This document shows, in pieces, positions 1 through 9,969 of a stretch of 64,000 bases of DNA. The first letter of the stretch is position 1; the number at the start of each line of letters is the position of its first letter. The notes beneath the pieces were generated by a model. It ran no database searches, was not told the origin of the DNA, and worked only from the letters and a program-made list of their open reading frames with translations. The translations under genes were made by a program, and so were the position numbers. This DNA is from an uncultured Clostridium sp. GTDB lineage: Bacteria > Bacillota > Clostridia > TANB77 > CAG-508. The DNA lies in assembly GCA_948473335.1 (NCBI GenBank), contig CAOKXF010000002.1, positions 1-64,000 of the forward strand, in the 5' to 3' direction.

Positions 1-1690
1 TTGTTATTTTTCTTGCTTTTACTGTATATGTTCCTTTTTCAAATGTTATTTCATAATTATCACTTATTGTTGCTGTTAATGTTATATCATATGTTCCTAC
101 TCCTGTTGTTTCATTTACATTTGCTGTATATTGTACATTTGTTATTTCATCATTATTTACTAATGCATTTTCTGGACTTACTGTATATCCTAATTCTGCT
201 CTTGGCTCTCCATATATGCTTTCTGCATCATTTGCTTTTATTGTTATTGCTCTTTTTGTTATTTCATATATTCCTTTTTCAAATGTTATTTCATAATTGT
301 TATTTATTGTTGCTGTTCCTGTTATGTCATATGTTCCTACATTTGATGTTTCTGATGCTTCTGTATCTAATGCTACAGTTATTACATCATTATTTACTAT
401 ACTTCCTTCTGTTACTTGATATGTTAATTCTACTCTTTGATTTCCATATACACTTGTTTTGTCATCTGCTTTTACTGTTATTTTTCTTGCTTTTACTGTA
501 TATGTTCCTTCTACAAAGTCTATTGCATAGTTATTGCTTATTGTTGCTGTTATTCCTATACTATATGTTCCTATACCTGTTGTATTTGTTACTTCTGTTG
601 TATATTGTACATTTTTTATTTCATCATTATTTACTAGTGCATTTTCTGGACTTATTGTATATCCTAATTCTGCTCTTGGTTCTCCATATACACTTTCTGC
701 ATTATTTGCTGTTATTGTTATTGCTCTTTTTGTTATTTCATATATTCCTTTTTCAAATGTTATTTCATAATTATCATTTATTGTTGCTGTTCCTGTTATG
801 TCATATGTTCCTACATTTGTTGTTGATGATGCTTCTGTATTTAATGTTATATTTATTTTATCATTATTTACTATGTTTCCTTCTATTACTTGATATGTTA
901 ATTCTACCCTTTGATCTCCATATATACTTGTTTTGTTGTCTGCTTTTATTGTTATTTTTCTTGCTTTTACTGTATATGTTCCTTTTTCAAATGTTATTTC
1001 ATAGTTGTCACTTATTGTTGCTGTTAATGTTATATCATATGTTCCTACTCCTGTTGTTTCATTTACATTTGCTGTATATTGTACATTTGTTATTTCATCA
1101 TTATTTACTAATGCATTTTCTGGACTTACTGTATATCCTAATTCTGCTCTTTGTTCTCCATATACACTTTCTGCATTATTTGCTGTTATTGTTATTGCTC
1201 TTTTTGTTATTTCATATGTTCCTTTTATAAATGTTATTGCATAGTTGTCACTTATTGTTGCTGTTCCTGTTATATCATATGTTCCTACATTTGCTGTTTC
1301 TGATGCTTGTGTATCTAGTGATACAAATATCATGTCATTGTTTACTATATTTCCTTCTGTTATTTGATATGTTAATTCTTGTTTTGGTTCTCCATATATA
1401 CTTGTTTTATTATCTGCTGTTACTGTTATTATTCTTTTTGTTATTTCATATGTTCCTTTTTCAAATGTTATTTCATAGTTATCACTTATTGTTGCTGTTC
1501 CTGTTATATCATATGTTCCTACATTTGCTGTTTCTGATGCTTCTGTAGTTAATACTACTGTTTCTTTATCTCCATTTACTAAAGCATTTTCTGGTGCTAT
1601 TGTATATGTTAGTTCTTGTTTTGGTTCTCCATACATGCTTGTTTTGTTATCTGCTTTTATTGTTATTGCTCTTTTTGCTATTGTAAATGT
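1..1690 (-). repeat. Higher-order tandem repeat: alternating 80-aa and 78-aa MBG-type units (474-bp dimer period)
   Basis: The motif tgttatttttcttgcttttactgtatatgttcct recurs at 2, 476 and 950 (exact 474-bp spacing); the alternate unit tgttattgctctttttgttatttcatat lies between. Confidence 0.88.
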
Positions 1691-4315
1691 TCCTACTTCT
1701 AAGTTTTCTATTCCTGTATAATTTGTTCCTGCTGATATATCTACTTTTACTTTATATTCTCCTGCATTTATTGGTGCTGTTGTTGTTCCTTCTCCTTCAA
1801 CTCCATTTATTACTGGATAATATTTTATTGTTATATTTCCTAATCCTATTACATTTTCTGCTGCTTCTACTTCTGCTACTTTTTGTGTTCCATCATATAT
1901 TAATCCTTCTGCTGATGGCATTTTTATATCTAATTGATCTTTTGATACTTCTTTTGCTGTTATTTCTAATGTTGCATTCATTTTTGCTGGACTTACTTCT
2001 TTATAATTTACTTGTAAATCTTCACTTAATACAAATGTTGCTTCTGCATTGTATGTTCCTACATTTGTTCCTTTGTTATTTGTGTATGTTGCTGTTATTC
2101 CTGTTGGTAATCCTTCTACTGTTATTTCATGTTCTTGTGCATCATATTTTACTGTACTATTATTAAAGCTTACGTTTGATGGTAATACGTATGCTATTTT
2201 ATTGATTACTAAGTCTGCATTCATTTTTGCTGGACTTACTGTTTGATAATTTGCTTTTAATTCTTCGCTTAATACAAATGTTGCTTCTGCATGATATGTT
2301 CCTGCAATTGTTCCTTTATTATTTGTATATGTTGCTGTTATTCCTGTTGGTAATCCTTCTACTGTTATTTCATGTTCTTTTCCATCATAATCTATTGCAC
2401 TATTATTAAAGCTTACATTTTCTGGTAATATGTATGCTGCTTTTGATACTTCTATTGTTACTTCTATTCCTGTTATGATTTCATAATTTACTGTGTCCTC
2501 TGGTGTATATGTTACACTAAATTTGTTTGTTCCAGCATTTCCTACTGTTGTTTCTGCTGTTATTCCTTCAAATGTAAATCCTTTTGGTAATTTTACACTT
2601 GATAATTTATCACCATATGTTGCTTTTAATCCTGTTGGTACTGTATATGATGGTGTTGCTTTTGTTATTATATATTTTCCATTTATAAAAGTAATTTTAT
2701 AGTTTGTATTTGATGATGTTCCTGTTATTGCATATTCTCCTACTGATGTTGTTCCTTCTTTTGTTAATTTTATTCCTAGAACTTCTACTGTTTCTCCTGG
2801 TGCCATTGTTCCTTCTTTTATTTTGCTTGTTAAAGCTACAAGTGGTTCTCCATATACACTTGTTTTGTTCTCTATTTCTATTGTTATTTCTCTTTGTTTT
2901 ACTTCAACTTCAAAATATGTTTCTTTTCCTTCATATGTTACTATTATAAATTGACTTCCTATATATGTTTTGTCATATCCTCTAGTCATATTTGCTGTTA
3001 AGTCTTTCGTCTGTGTTGTTCCTGAAGCCATAGTTAATAAAACTTTTCCATTTGTTAAATTTAGTTCGTCTCCATATTGATATTCTGTCTTTATTTGTCC
3101 TGTTACAGATATACTAGCTAAAAAGTCATTTACAACATATCTGTAAACTTGCATTTTTCCATTATATTTGAATAATACTTGTTGACTTCCTAATTTATTT
3201 GTTGTTGAAAAGTTTTCAAACATTTCTTTTGTTGGTTCTACATAAGATACTTCTCCTCTTAATCCAGTAACCTTTATTTTGGCTCCTGTTAAATCTAATT
3301 GTTCTCCATATTTATAATCTACTTTTGATGGTGGTGTTAATTCATATATTGGTTCAGTTCCTACTACTGTTACTATTCTTGTTACTGTATTTGATTTGTT
3401 GTTCCCTGAATCTGTATATGTATATGTTAATGTTTGTGGTCCTCTTTTACTTGTATCTAATTTTTCATTAGCATATACTATTCCCTTTCCATCAACATTG
3501 TCTGTCCAACTTGCTCCTGGGTCTTTAAATGTGCTATTTTGTGCCACTTCCATTGTTGCAGCTCCATTTAATGTTAATACTGGCGCTTCTAAATCTGCTA
3601 CTATATATCTCGCCCAACGACCAACAGACACATTGTTTGCACCATCTTTTGTATAGTATTGTAGATACCATGTTCCTTTTTCTTGTGGTGCTTGAAATGT
3701 ATATTCTCTTCCTGGCTTATATATAAATGTAGATCCTGTTGCAAAATCATCAAGATTTAACTCTTTAACCCATTTATATCCTAACCAATATATATCATTT
3801 TCATCTATCATTTCTATTGTGAATGTTCTTCCTTGTGCTATTGTTGATCCTGAACTAGGATAATCTCCATTATGCTTGAATGTTGGCTTTACATTATCTA
3901 CATAATCTGATGGTACATCATTTGCTACCACATAATATGGGACATCAAACCAATATGTAAGGTTCTTTTGATGATCCTTTGCTGCAATACTAAATTCATG
4001 TAATCCTAATTCTGTTGGTGCTGTTGTTTTGAATACATAGTTTGTGTATTCTTCTGATAAGTATTGCTTTACTTTATTACTATTACTATCTATGTTTCTG
4101 TCCCATTGATAATATATAACATCCAATGGTGATTCATCTGTAATAGTAAAAGATATTTCTGATCCTGCCTTTATTCTTCCAGCTTTTGTATTAGCAGTTA
4201 TTTTGGGTGGTGTTGTATCTGTTACTGCTAATGAATATGTTTGAGCTCCTGTTATCATCATAACAACTGCTATTATCATAATAATAACTTTTTGTTTTTT
4301 AATAAACTTAAACAT
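1..4315 (-). CDS. Large secreted/surface protein with Ig-like, DUF5011/Big_3-like, YDG-like and MBG_2-like tandem repeats; 3' end truncated by window edge
   Basis: Open minus frame from ATG at 4315 (RBS AAAGGAGG upstream): MFKFIKKQKVIIMIIAVVMMITGAQTYSLAVTDTTPPKITANTKAGRIKAG..., then repeats such as RAITITANNAESVYGEQRAELGYTVSPENALVNNDEITNVQYTANVNETTGVGTYDITLTATISDNYEITFEKGTYTVKA. No stop before position 1, which explains its absence from the ORF track. Confidence 0.9.
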   Translation of the reverse strand, partial: MFKFIKKQKVIIMIIAVVMMITGAQTYSLAVTDTTPPKITANTKAGRIKAGSEISFTITDESPLDVIYYQWDRNIDSNSNKVKQYLSEEYTNYVFKTTAPTELGLHEFSIAAKDHQKNLTYWFDVPYYVVANDVPSDYVDNVKPTFKHNGDYPSSGSTIAQGRTFTIEMIDENDIYWLGYKWVKELNLDDFATGSTFIYKPGREYTFQAPQEKGTWYLQYYTKDGANNVSVGRWARYIVADLEAPVLTLNGAATMEVAQNSTFKDPGASWTDNVDGKGIVYANEKLDTSKRGPQTLTYTYTDSGNNKSNTVTRIVTVVGTEPIYELTPPSKVDYKYGEQLDLTGAKIKVTGLRGEVSYVEPTKEMFENFSTTNKLGSQQVLFKYNGKMQVYRYVVNDFLASISVTGQIKTEYQYGDELNLTNGKVLLTMASGTTQTKDLTANMTRGYDKTYIGSQFIIVTYEGKETYFEVEVKQREITIEIENKTSVYGEPLVALTSKIKEGTMAPGETVEVLGIKLTKEGTTSVGEYAITGTSSNTNYKITFINGKYIITKATPSYTVPTGLKATYGDKLSSVKLPKGFTFEGITAETTVGNAGTNKFSVTYTPEDTVNYEIITGIEVTIEVSKAAYILPENVSFNNSAIDYDGKEHEITVEGLPTGITATYTNNKGTIAGTYHAEATFVLSEELKANYQTVSPAKMNADLVINKIAYVLPSNVSFNNSTVKYDAQEHEITVEGLPTGITATYTNNKGTNVGTYNAEATFVLSEDLQVNYKEVSPAKMNATLEITAKEVSKDQLDIKMPSAEGLIYDGTQKVAEVEAAENVIGLGNITIKYYPVINGVEGEGTTTAPINAGEYKVKVDISAGTNYTGIENLEVGTFTIAKRAITIKADNKTSMYGEPKQELTYTIAPENALVNGDKETVVLTTEASETANVGTYDITGTATISDNYEITFEKGTYEITKRIITVTADNKTSIYGEPKQELTYQITEGNIVNNDMIFVSLDTQASETANVGTYDITGTATISDNYAITFIKGTYEITKRAITITANNAESVYGEQRAELGYTVSPENALVNNDEITNVQYTANVNETTGVGTYDITLTATISDNYEITFEKGTYTVKARKITIKADNKTSIYGDQRVELTYQVIEGNIVNNDKINITLNTEASSTTNVGTYDITGTATINDNYEITFEKGIYEITKRAITITANNAESVYGEPRAELGYTISPENALVNNDEIKNVQYTTEVTNTTGIGTYSIGITATISNNYAIDFVEGTYTVKARKITVKADDKTSVYGNQRVELTYQVTEGSIVNNDVITVALDTEASETSNVGTYDITGTATINNNYEITFEKGIYEITKRAITIKANDAESIYGEPRAELGYTVSPENALVNNDEITNVQYTANVNETTGVGTYDITLTATISDNYEITFEKGTYTVKARKIT

Positions 4316-4606
4316 TTCTTTTCCTCCTTTATCTTTTTGATACTTTTACTTTTATAAATTAGTTTATTTCAAACCATTATTATCATTATATAACATTTTT
4401 TTCCAAAAATCAATATATTTATTACTTTTTATTACAATTTTATGTCAATTTCTTTACTTTTATATTACACATTATCCATTTATATAGCTCCATTGTTGTA
4501 CTTTATTGTTTGTTTACATAATTCTATTGTTTGCTTTGTAGCTTTTCCGTTTTAAAATTATTTTTATCAGTATAAACTATATAAACATTTTTAAAATAAC
4601 ACAAAA

Positions 4607-4637
4607 CTGAGGGGCATTCCATAGGAACACCCCTCAG
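4607..4637. terminator. Rho-independent terminator hairpin downstream of the 4660-6909 gene
   Basis: ctgaggggcattcc-ata-ggaacacccctcag, followed in the minus direction by TTTTGTGTTATTTT. Confidence 0.8.
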
Positions 4638-4659
4638 AAACAATCTTGCTTCTATCGCT

Positions 4660-6909
4660 TTATATATCAAGAGATTTCGCTTCGCTTTCACTTGCGTCCT
4701 CTCGTTGTTGTGTAATGGAGTATATTACTTCCACAGCTACATCTGGATTTTGCTGTACCACATCTCCTGGTTTATCTCCATCTAACTCTGAAAAATTTGT
4801 AGATTCAGCAATAGCTACATTATTATCTTCCTCAGAACCTCCAGGATTGCTTGGCGTAACACTATCAGGCTCATCATCTTCCTCAGAACCTCCAGGATTG
4901 CTTGGCGTAACACTATCAGGCTCATCATCTTCCTCATCGTTATCTGGATTGTCTTTATCACCTTCATCTGGATTATCATCTCCATCTTCATCGTCGTCAT
5001 CTGGATTTTCTTTGTCACCTTCATCTGGATTATCATTTTTGTCCTTTTCTATTATCAATGTTGCTGTCATTGATGAAGGTGTATTCCAGTTTGATGAATC
5101 TGCTACGCTGAAAACCGCTGTAATCGTGTAACTTCCCACCTCTGTTACCCCATTTCCAATATAAGAAACTGAGACACCTGCAGGTAAGCTTCCACTTATT
5201 TCAAGGCTATATGGCCTTGAATTGTAGGTTACGGTTTTCCCTGATAATGTTACTCCTGACATATCAGGAGTTGCCTTGAGTATCGTCAGAGTTGCTGTTA
5301 ATGATGATGGACTTACTGATGAGTAATTTTTGCTGAGTTCTTCACTCAGTCCAAAATTGGCTGTTGCAGTACTTTCACCTGCATTAGTCCTTGCATTATT
5401 TGCAAGGTTTACAGTTATACCATTTGGTATTCCTGTAGGTGTTATTGTGTGTTGCTGCCCATCATATGTGACAGTTGCACTATTAAAAGCTACCCCTGAT
5501 ATTGTAAATACAGCTTTATTGATAGTCAATATAGCTGTCATGTCAGGTATGGGCTGATGTTTATCATCACCATTGAAATGTGCTGTTACAGTGTATGTTC
5601 CTGCATTTACTTTACCATTTCCAGTATAGGTCACCGAAACTCCTGTGGGAAGTTTCCCACTAATGAAAATGCTGTGCTCACTTCCATCATAGGTAAATGT
5701 TTCACCCTTGAAAATCACTCCTGACATATCATAACTGGGTTTTTCTGTTGGATTAGGCTCTTCCCCTTTTATTGTAATTGTTGCTGATAATGTCGATGGA
5801 CTGATTGATGAATAGTTTTTGTTCAAAACCTCACTCAATCCAAAAGTTACTGTCGCCTTATTTGAACCTACTTCTGTTCTCGTATTGTCTACATAGCTTG
5901 CAGTTACACCATTTGGTATTCCTGTAGCTGTAATGGAATGTTGTTTTCCATCATACGTAAATGTTTTAGATTCAAACTTCACTCCTGACAACTGATATAC
6001 AGCCTTATTGATAGTCAATTTTGCTGTCATGTCAGGTATCGCCTGATGTTTATCATCACCATGGAAATGTGCTGTTACAGTGTATGTCCCTGCATCTACT
6101 TTACCATTTCCAGTATATGACACTGAAACTCCTTTAGGTAATTCCCCACTAATGAAAATATTATGCGCATTACCATCATATGTGAATGTTGCAGATGCAA
6201 ATTTCACACTTGACATATCATATTCTTTTTTCGGTTCAGGTGTCGGAGTAGGTTTACCAGGCCTTTCAGTTGGTTCAGGCGACTCTTCTGGCTTTGCACT
6301 AGGTTTACTAGGCTTATTCGTAGGTTCAGCTGTGGGTGCCTGCGTTGCACTAGGCTTATTCGTAGGCTCAGCTGTGGGTGCCTGTGTTGCACTAGGCTTT
6401 TTGGTTGGATTTGGTGACTCTGTTGCAGTAGGTTCATTTGTTTCCTCAGGATTTGTTTCACTGGATTCAATTGAACCCTCAGTTTCCTCTTTTGATTCGC
6501 TCGAATCAATATTTTCAGAACTTCCTCCTGACCCATCTACAACATATACATGCCGCTTTAGAGTTTGATTCTCAAAACGGTATCTTATTTCGTATTCACC
6601 AACTTTGTCCGTGTCTACTGAACCTTCTACAGTTACCTTTGCCTCCTTTTCCTCATTTCTGTTGCCATTACTATCGCGGACTTCATATCCAGGCTCGATG
6701 TACTCTTCGCCCAGTTCAAGCTCCATTTCGGTATCTCCCAACAGATGCAGGAAGTATTCCTGCTTTGTTGCCTCGTCGTCTCCGCAACCATGGCTGCAAC
6801 GAATCAGGAGCAATATAATAGCTATTACTATAGCTATTATTATTGTTCTGTTCCGCAGTTTTTTCCGCTGTTCCTGCTTGTTGTTGGTGCTGTTCACATT
6901 GTTTGACAT
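4660..6909 (-). CDS. Membrane-anchored surface protein: TM, DUF5011-like Ig domain, Pro/Thr stalk, YDG-like repeats, acidic C-terminal repeats
   Basis: ORF of 749 aa; N-terminal TM (TIIIAIVIAIILLLI); ELGEEYIEPGYEVRDSNGNRNEE...GEYEIRYRFEN; PTAEPTNKPSATQA repeats; repeated TFTYDGxxHxIxxxGxxPxGVxxxY modules. Confidence 0.85.
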   Translation of the reverse strand: MSNNVNSTNNKQEQRKKLRNRTIIIAIVIAIILLLIRCSHGCGDDEATKQEYFLHLLGDTEMELELGEEYIEPGYEVRDSNGNRNEEKEAKVTVEGSVDTDKVGEYEIRYRFENQTLKRHVYVVDGSGGSSENIDSSESKEETEGSIESSETNPEETNEPTATESPNPTKKPSATQAPTAEPTNKPSATQAPTAEPTNKPSKPSAKPEESPEPTERPGKPTPTPEPKKEYDMSSVKFASATFTYDGNAHNIFISGELPKGVSVSYTGNGKVDAGTYTVTAHFHGDDKHQAIPDMTAKLTINKAVYQLSGVKFESKTFTYDGKQHSITATGIPNGVTASYVDNTRTEVGSNKATVTFGLSEVLNKNYSSISPSTLSATITIKGEEPNPTEKPSYDMSGVIFKGETFTYDGSEHSIFISGKLPTGVSVTYTGNGKVNAGTYTVTAHFNGDDKHQPIPDMTAILTINKAVFTISGVAFNSATVTYDGQQHTITPTGIPNGITVNLANNARTNAGESTATANFGLSEELSKNYSSVSPSSLTATLTILKATPDMSGVTLSGKTVTYNSRPYSLEISGSLPAGVSVSYIGNGVTEVGSYTITAVFSVADSSNWNTPSSMTATLIIEKDKNDNPDEGDKENPDDDDEDGDDNPDEGDKDNPDNDEEDDEPDSVTPSNPGGSEEDDEPDSVTPSNPGGSEEDNNVAIAESTNFSELDGDKPGDVVQQNPDVAVEVIYSITQQREDASESEAKSLDI
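4831..4932 (-). repeat. 51-bp tandem duplication encoding SEEDDEPDSVTPSNPGG (17 aa)
   Basis: ctcagaacctccaggattgcttggcgtaacactatcaggctcatcatcttc occurs at 4831 and again at 4882. Confidence 0.9.
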
Positions 6910-7119
6910 AGTTTTTTTCCTCCATTTTTTTATTTTTTTGTCAATGTTCAGTGCATTATTAGATTGTTTTTTGTTCGTAGCAGAAAGACCTTACTACGAT
7001 ATCTATATAAATGGCGCACTCCCACGCCTGTATAATTATTATAAGACATTTCAACAAAAAAGTCAAATTTTGTTAACATTTTTTGTAAACTTTTAGTAAA
7101 TTTAGTTGAATTCTAATCT

Positions 7120-7161
7120 AAAATACTATCATAATGCTTTATAACATTATGATAGTATTTT
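7120..7161. terminator. Hairpin downstream of the SBP operon
   Basis: 17-bp perfect arms aaaatactatcataatg / cattatgatagtatttt with an 8-nt loop. Confidence 0.7.
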
Positions 7162-7162
7162 A

Positions 7163-8185
7163 TTATTTGCTACATTCTTCTGCATATTTATTATTGATAA
7201 TTTTATTATAAGGTGCTTTTTTATCTAACTCTCCTGCCTCTGTCATTATCAATTGTAATTTATCAAATGCTTCTTCTTTTAATATTGGGTTTTGTTTCCA
7301 AGCATCTATATTTTTATATTTTTCTACTGATGTCTCTAAAGACTCTAATGTTGTGTTTGGGAAAAATTCTTGTATTTTTTCTGCAATTTCTTTTGATGTA
7401 TGTTCTTGTGTCCATTGCTCTCCTTTATATATTGCTTTTGTAAATTTTCTTATTATTTCTTCATTATTAGCTATATAACTTTTCTTTGCACAATATGCTG
7501 TGTATGGAACCTCTCCTGCTGCTTCTCCAACTGATGCTACTACATATCCTTTTCCTGCATCTTGTGTCATGGAAGCAGTTGGTTCAAATAATGTAACATA
7601 ATCAGCATTTCCTCCTGTAAATGCTCCTGCCATTAAATCAAATTTTATACTATCATCTAATACTAAATCTGTTTGAGGATTTATTCCATTTTGCTTTAAT
7701 ACATATTCTAATGTCATGTATGGTACTCCACCTTTTCTTCCTGGTATAACTGTTTTTCCTTCTAAGTCCTTCCAAGAAAAATTATCTGTTTGGTTTCTAC
7801 TTACTAAAAATGAACCATCTTTTTGTGTTAATTGTGCAAATACTTCTATATAATCTTCTTTTCCTTCATTATATACATATATTGCTGCTTCTGGTCCGCA
7901 TAACCCTATATCACTTTGTCCTGCTAAAATTGCAGTCATTACTTTGTCTGCTCCTTGACCTGTTGTGATTTCTATCTTTAATCCTTCTTCTTCAAAAAAT
8001 CCATTTGATATTGCGACATACTGTGGTGCGTAAAATACTGATCTCGTTACTTCATTCAGTTGAATTATTTTTATATTGCTATTTTCATTTTTCTCTGATG
8101 TTGTAACTTTTACTATTAATATTGTTGTTGCTACTATTATTAATAGTATTATTGTCATTATAATCATTTTTGTTTTTTTACTCAT
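7163..8185 (-). CDS. ABC transporter substrate-binding protein, NitT/TauT/SsuA (NMT1-like) family
   Basis: YAPQYVAISNGFFEEEGLKIEITTGQGADKVMTAILAGQSDIGLCGPE; adjacent permease and ATPase genes. Confidence 0.88.
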   Translation of the reverse strand: MSKKTKMIIMTIILLIIVATTILIVKVTTSEKNENSNIKIIQLNEVTRSVFYAPQYVAISNGFFEEEGLKIEITTGQGADKVMTAILAGQSDIGLCGPEAAIYVYNEGKEDYIEVFAQLTQKDGSFLVSRNQTDNFSWKDLEGKTVIPGRKGGVPYMTLEYVLKQNGINPQTDLVLDDSIKFDLMAGAFTGGNADYVTLFEPTASMTQDAGKGYVVASVGEAAGEVPYTAYCAKKSYIANNEEIIRKFTKAIYKGEQWTQEHTSKEIAEKIQEFFPNTTLESLETSVEKYKNIDAWKQNPILKEEAFDKLQLIMTEAGELDKKAPYNKIINNKYAEECSK

Positions 8186-8215
8186 TTGCTCCTCCTTTTT
8201 ATTCTAGAATTACTT

Positions 8216-9034
8216 CTAGAATTTATTTTCATTAACATTTATTCTTTTTTCTATAAAAACTATACTTTGGTACATTAAGGCTGCAACAATTGCAAGGATA
8301 ATTACACTTGTCATTACTAAATCTAATTGGAATACTTGACCTCCATATACTATCAAATATCCTAATCCTCCTTTTGATACTAGAAATTCTCCTGATATTA
8401 CTCCTACTAATGATAATCCAATATTTACTTTTAATGTATTGAAGAATGTTGGTATATTTGATGGTATTACTATTTTTGTTAATATTTGTGATTTATTTGC
8501 ATTGAATGTTTTTGCCATTTTTATTTTTTCATTATCTGTATGAATAAATCCATTTAATATTTCTAATATTGTTACTATTAGCGATATTGATAATGCCATT
8601 ACAATTATTGCTGGCATTCCTGCTCCTACCCATATTATTATTACTGGTCCTAATGCAATTTTGGGTAAACTATTTAATACTACTAAAAATGGTTCTGATA
8701 CTTTTGATATAAATGGCGACCACCATAATATTATTGCTATTATTCCTCCTAATAATGTTCCTAATAAAAATCCTATTATTGTTTCAGTACAAGTTATCAT
8801 AAGATGTTCTAATAAGTTATTTGATGATAAATTTAAAAACGTTTTTAATATTCGTGATGGCTGACTTGCTATAAAACTATCTATCTTTCCTATTTGTGCT
8901 AATATTTCCCATATTGCTATTAATGCTATTACTATTGATATTTGTGTTGCTAATATTTCTATCTTTTTTAATTTTACTTTTTTTAGATATTTTTTTCTTT
9001 CTTCTGAAACTTGTTGCTTTCTATTGTTTTTCAT
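8216..9034 (-). CDS. ABC transporter permease, SsuC/TauC-like
   Basis: 272 aa membrane protein with PKIALGPVIIIWVGAGMPAIIVMALSISLIVTILE, typical binding-protein-dependent permease; overlaps the ATPase gene by 14 nt. Confidence 0.88.
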   Translation of the reverse strand: MKNNRKQQVSEERKKYLKKVKLKKIEILATQISIVIALIAIWEILAQIGKIDSFIASQPSRILKTFLNLSSNNLLEHLMITCTETIIGFLLGTLLGGIIAIILWWSPFISKVSEPFLVVLNSLPKIALGPVIIIWVGAGMPAIIVMALSISLIVTILEILNGFIHTDNEKIKMAKTFNANKSQILTKIVIPSNIPTFFNTLKVNIGLSLVGVISGEFLVSKGGLGYLIVYGGQVFQLDLVMTSVIILAIVAALMYQSIVFIEKRINVNENKF

Positions 9035-9771
9035 CTTGCTCTAACTCCTTCCACATTAAATTAAAATATTTACTAAATTTGGGGTTCTCTCTACAGTTCA
9101 ATGGTGTTCTATTTTCTGTTTCAAAATCTATTTTGTGTATTTGTTTTACTGTTGCTGGTCTTGCTGATAATACTATTATTCTATCTGACATGCTTATTGC
9201 TTCTGATATATCATGTGTTACCATTATTGCTGTTATATTTTCGTTTTTTAATATTCTATATATATCATCTGTTACTATTAATCTTGTTTGATAATCTAAT
9301 GCTGAAAATGCTTCGTCTAATAATAATATTTTTGGTCGTATTGCAAGCGTTCTTATTAATGCTACTCTTTGCCTCATTCCTCCTGATAATTGCATTGGAT
9401 ATTTGTCTTTGAATTCATATAGTCCATATTTTTTTAGTAACTCTTCTACATATTTCTTATTTTCTTTTGTATTTATTTTTTGAATCTCTAGTCCTAGTAA
9501 TACATTATTATAAATAGTTCTCCATTCTAATAAATTGTCTTTTTGCAGCATATATCCTATTTTTCCTTCTATGTATATTTCTCCAGATGTTTTGCTTTCT
9601 AATTCTGCTATTATTGATAATAATGTTGATTTTCCACATCCACTTGGACCGTATTATACTTATAAATTCTCCTTCTTCTATGTCAAAGTTGATTTCCTTT
9701 AACGCTTCTATTTCTCCATTTTCTGCTTGATATTTTTTGTATATATTCTTTACTTCTAATATTTTTTTCAT
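9021..9771 (-). pseudogene. ABC transporter ATP-binding protein (SsuB/TauB-like), frameshifted within Walker A
   Basis: ORFs 9508-9771 and 9021-9551 are two pieces of one gene. Removing the g at 9651 gives ...[55 protein letters not shown]...LSGGMRQRVALIRTLAIRPKILLLDEAFSALD, 249 aa in one frame. Confidence 0.9.
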
Positions 9772-9907
9772 TTTTTATATCATTCCTTTCTCAAATATAC
9801 ATTTGAATAAATAATTGTTTTATTTATTTTTATGTTTCCAATGATTATCTATTATATTTTATGTATATAAATGTCTTTTTGTTATTATTTTGTTTTTATA
9901 CTCACTT

Positions 9908-9946
9908 AAAAAGCAATTCATACTCTTATGAGCTGAATTGCTTTTT
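9908..9946. terminator. Rho-independent terminator downstream of the 9970-11928 gene
   Basis: aaaaagcaattca / tgaattgcttttt, 13-bp perfect stem. Confidence 0.75.
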
Positions 9947-9969
9947 CATAAATAAAATTTTATTCTTTT

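Noticed and set aside
1-1230. 409-aa plus-strand ORF (Leu/Phe/His/Tyr-rich)
   Set aside because: Antisense shadow of the MBG repeat coding frame; composition is an artefact of AT-rich repetitive coding on the minus strand and has no RBS logic (starts at the window edge).
1-1690. CRISPR-like regular spacing
   Set aside because: Period of 234-240 bp is coding in register (80/78 aa protein repeats), not repeat-spacer architecture.
1687-3726. Series of plus-strand L/F/V-rich ORFs opposite the giant surface gene
   Set aside because: Shadow ORFs fully inside the minus-strand CDS; repeated hydrophobic low-complexity translations.
6438-7096. Plus-strand ORFs 6438-6818 and 6605-7096
   Set aside because: Antisense to the 5' end of the surface protein gene and its promoter region; no RBS or family signal.
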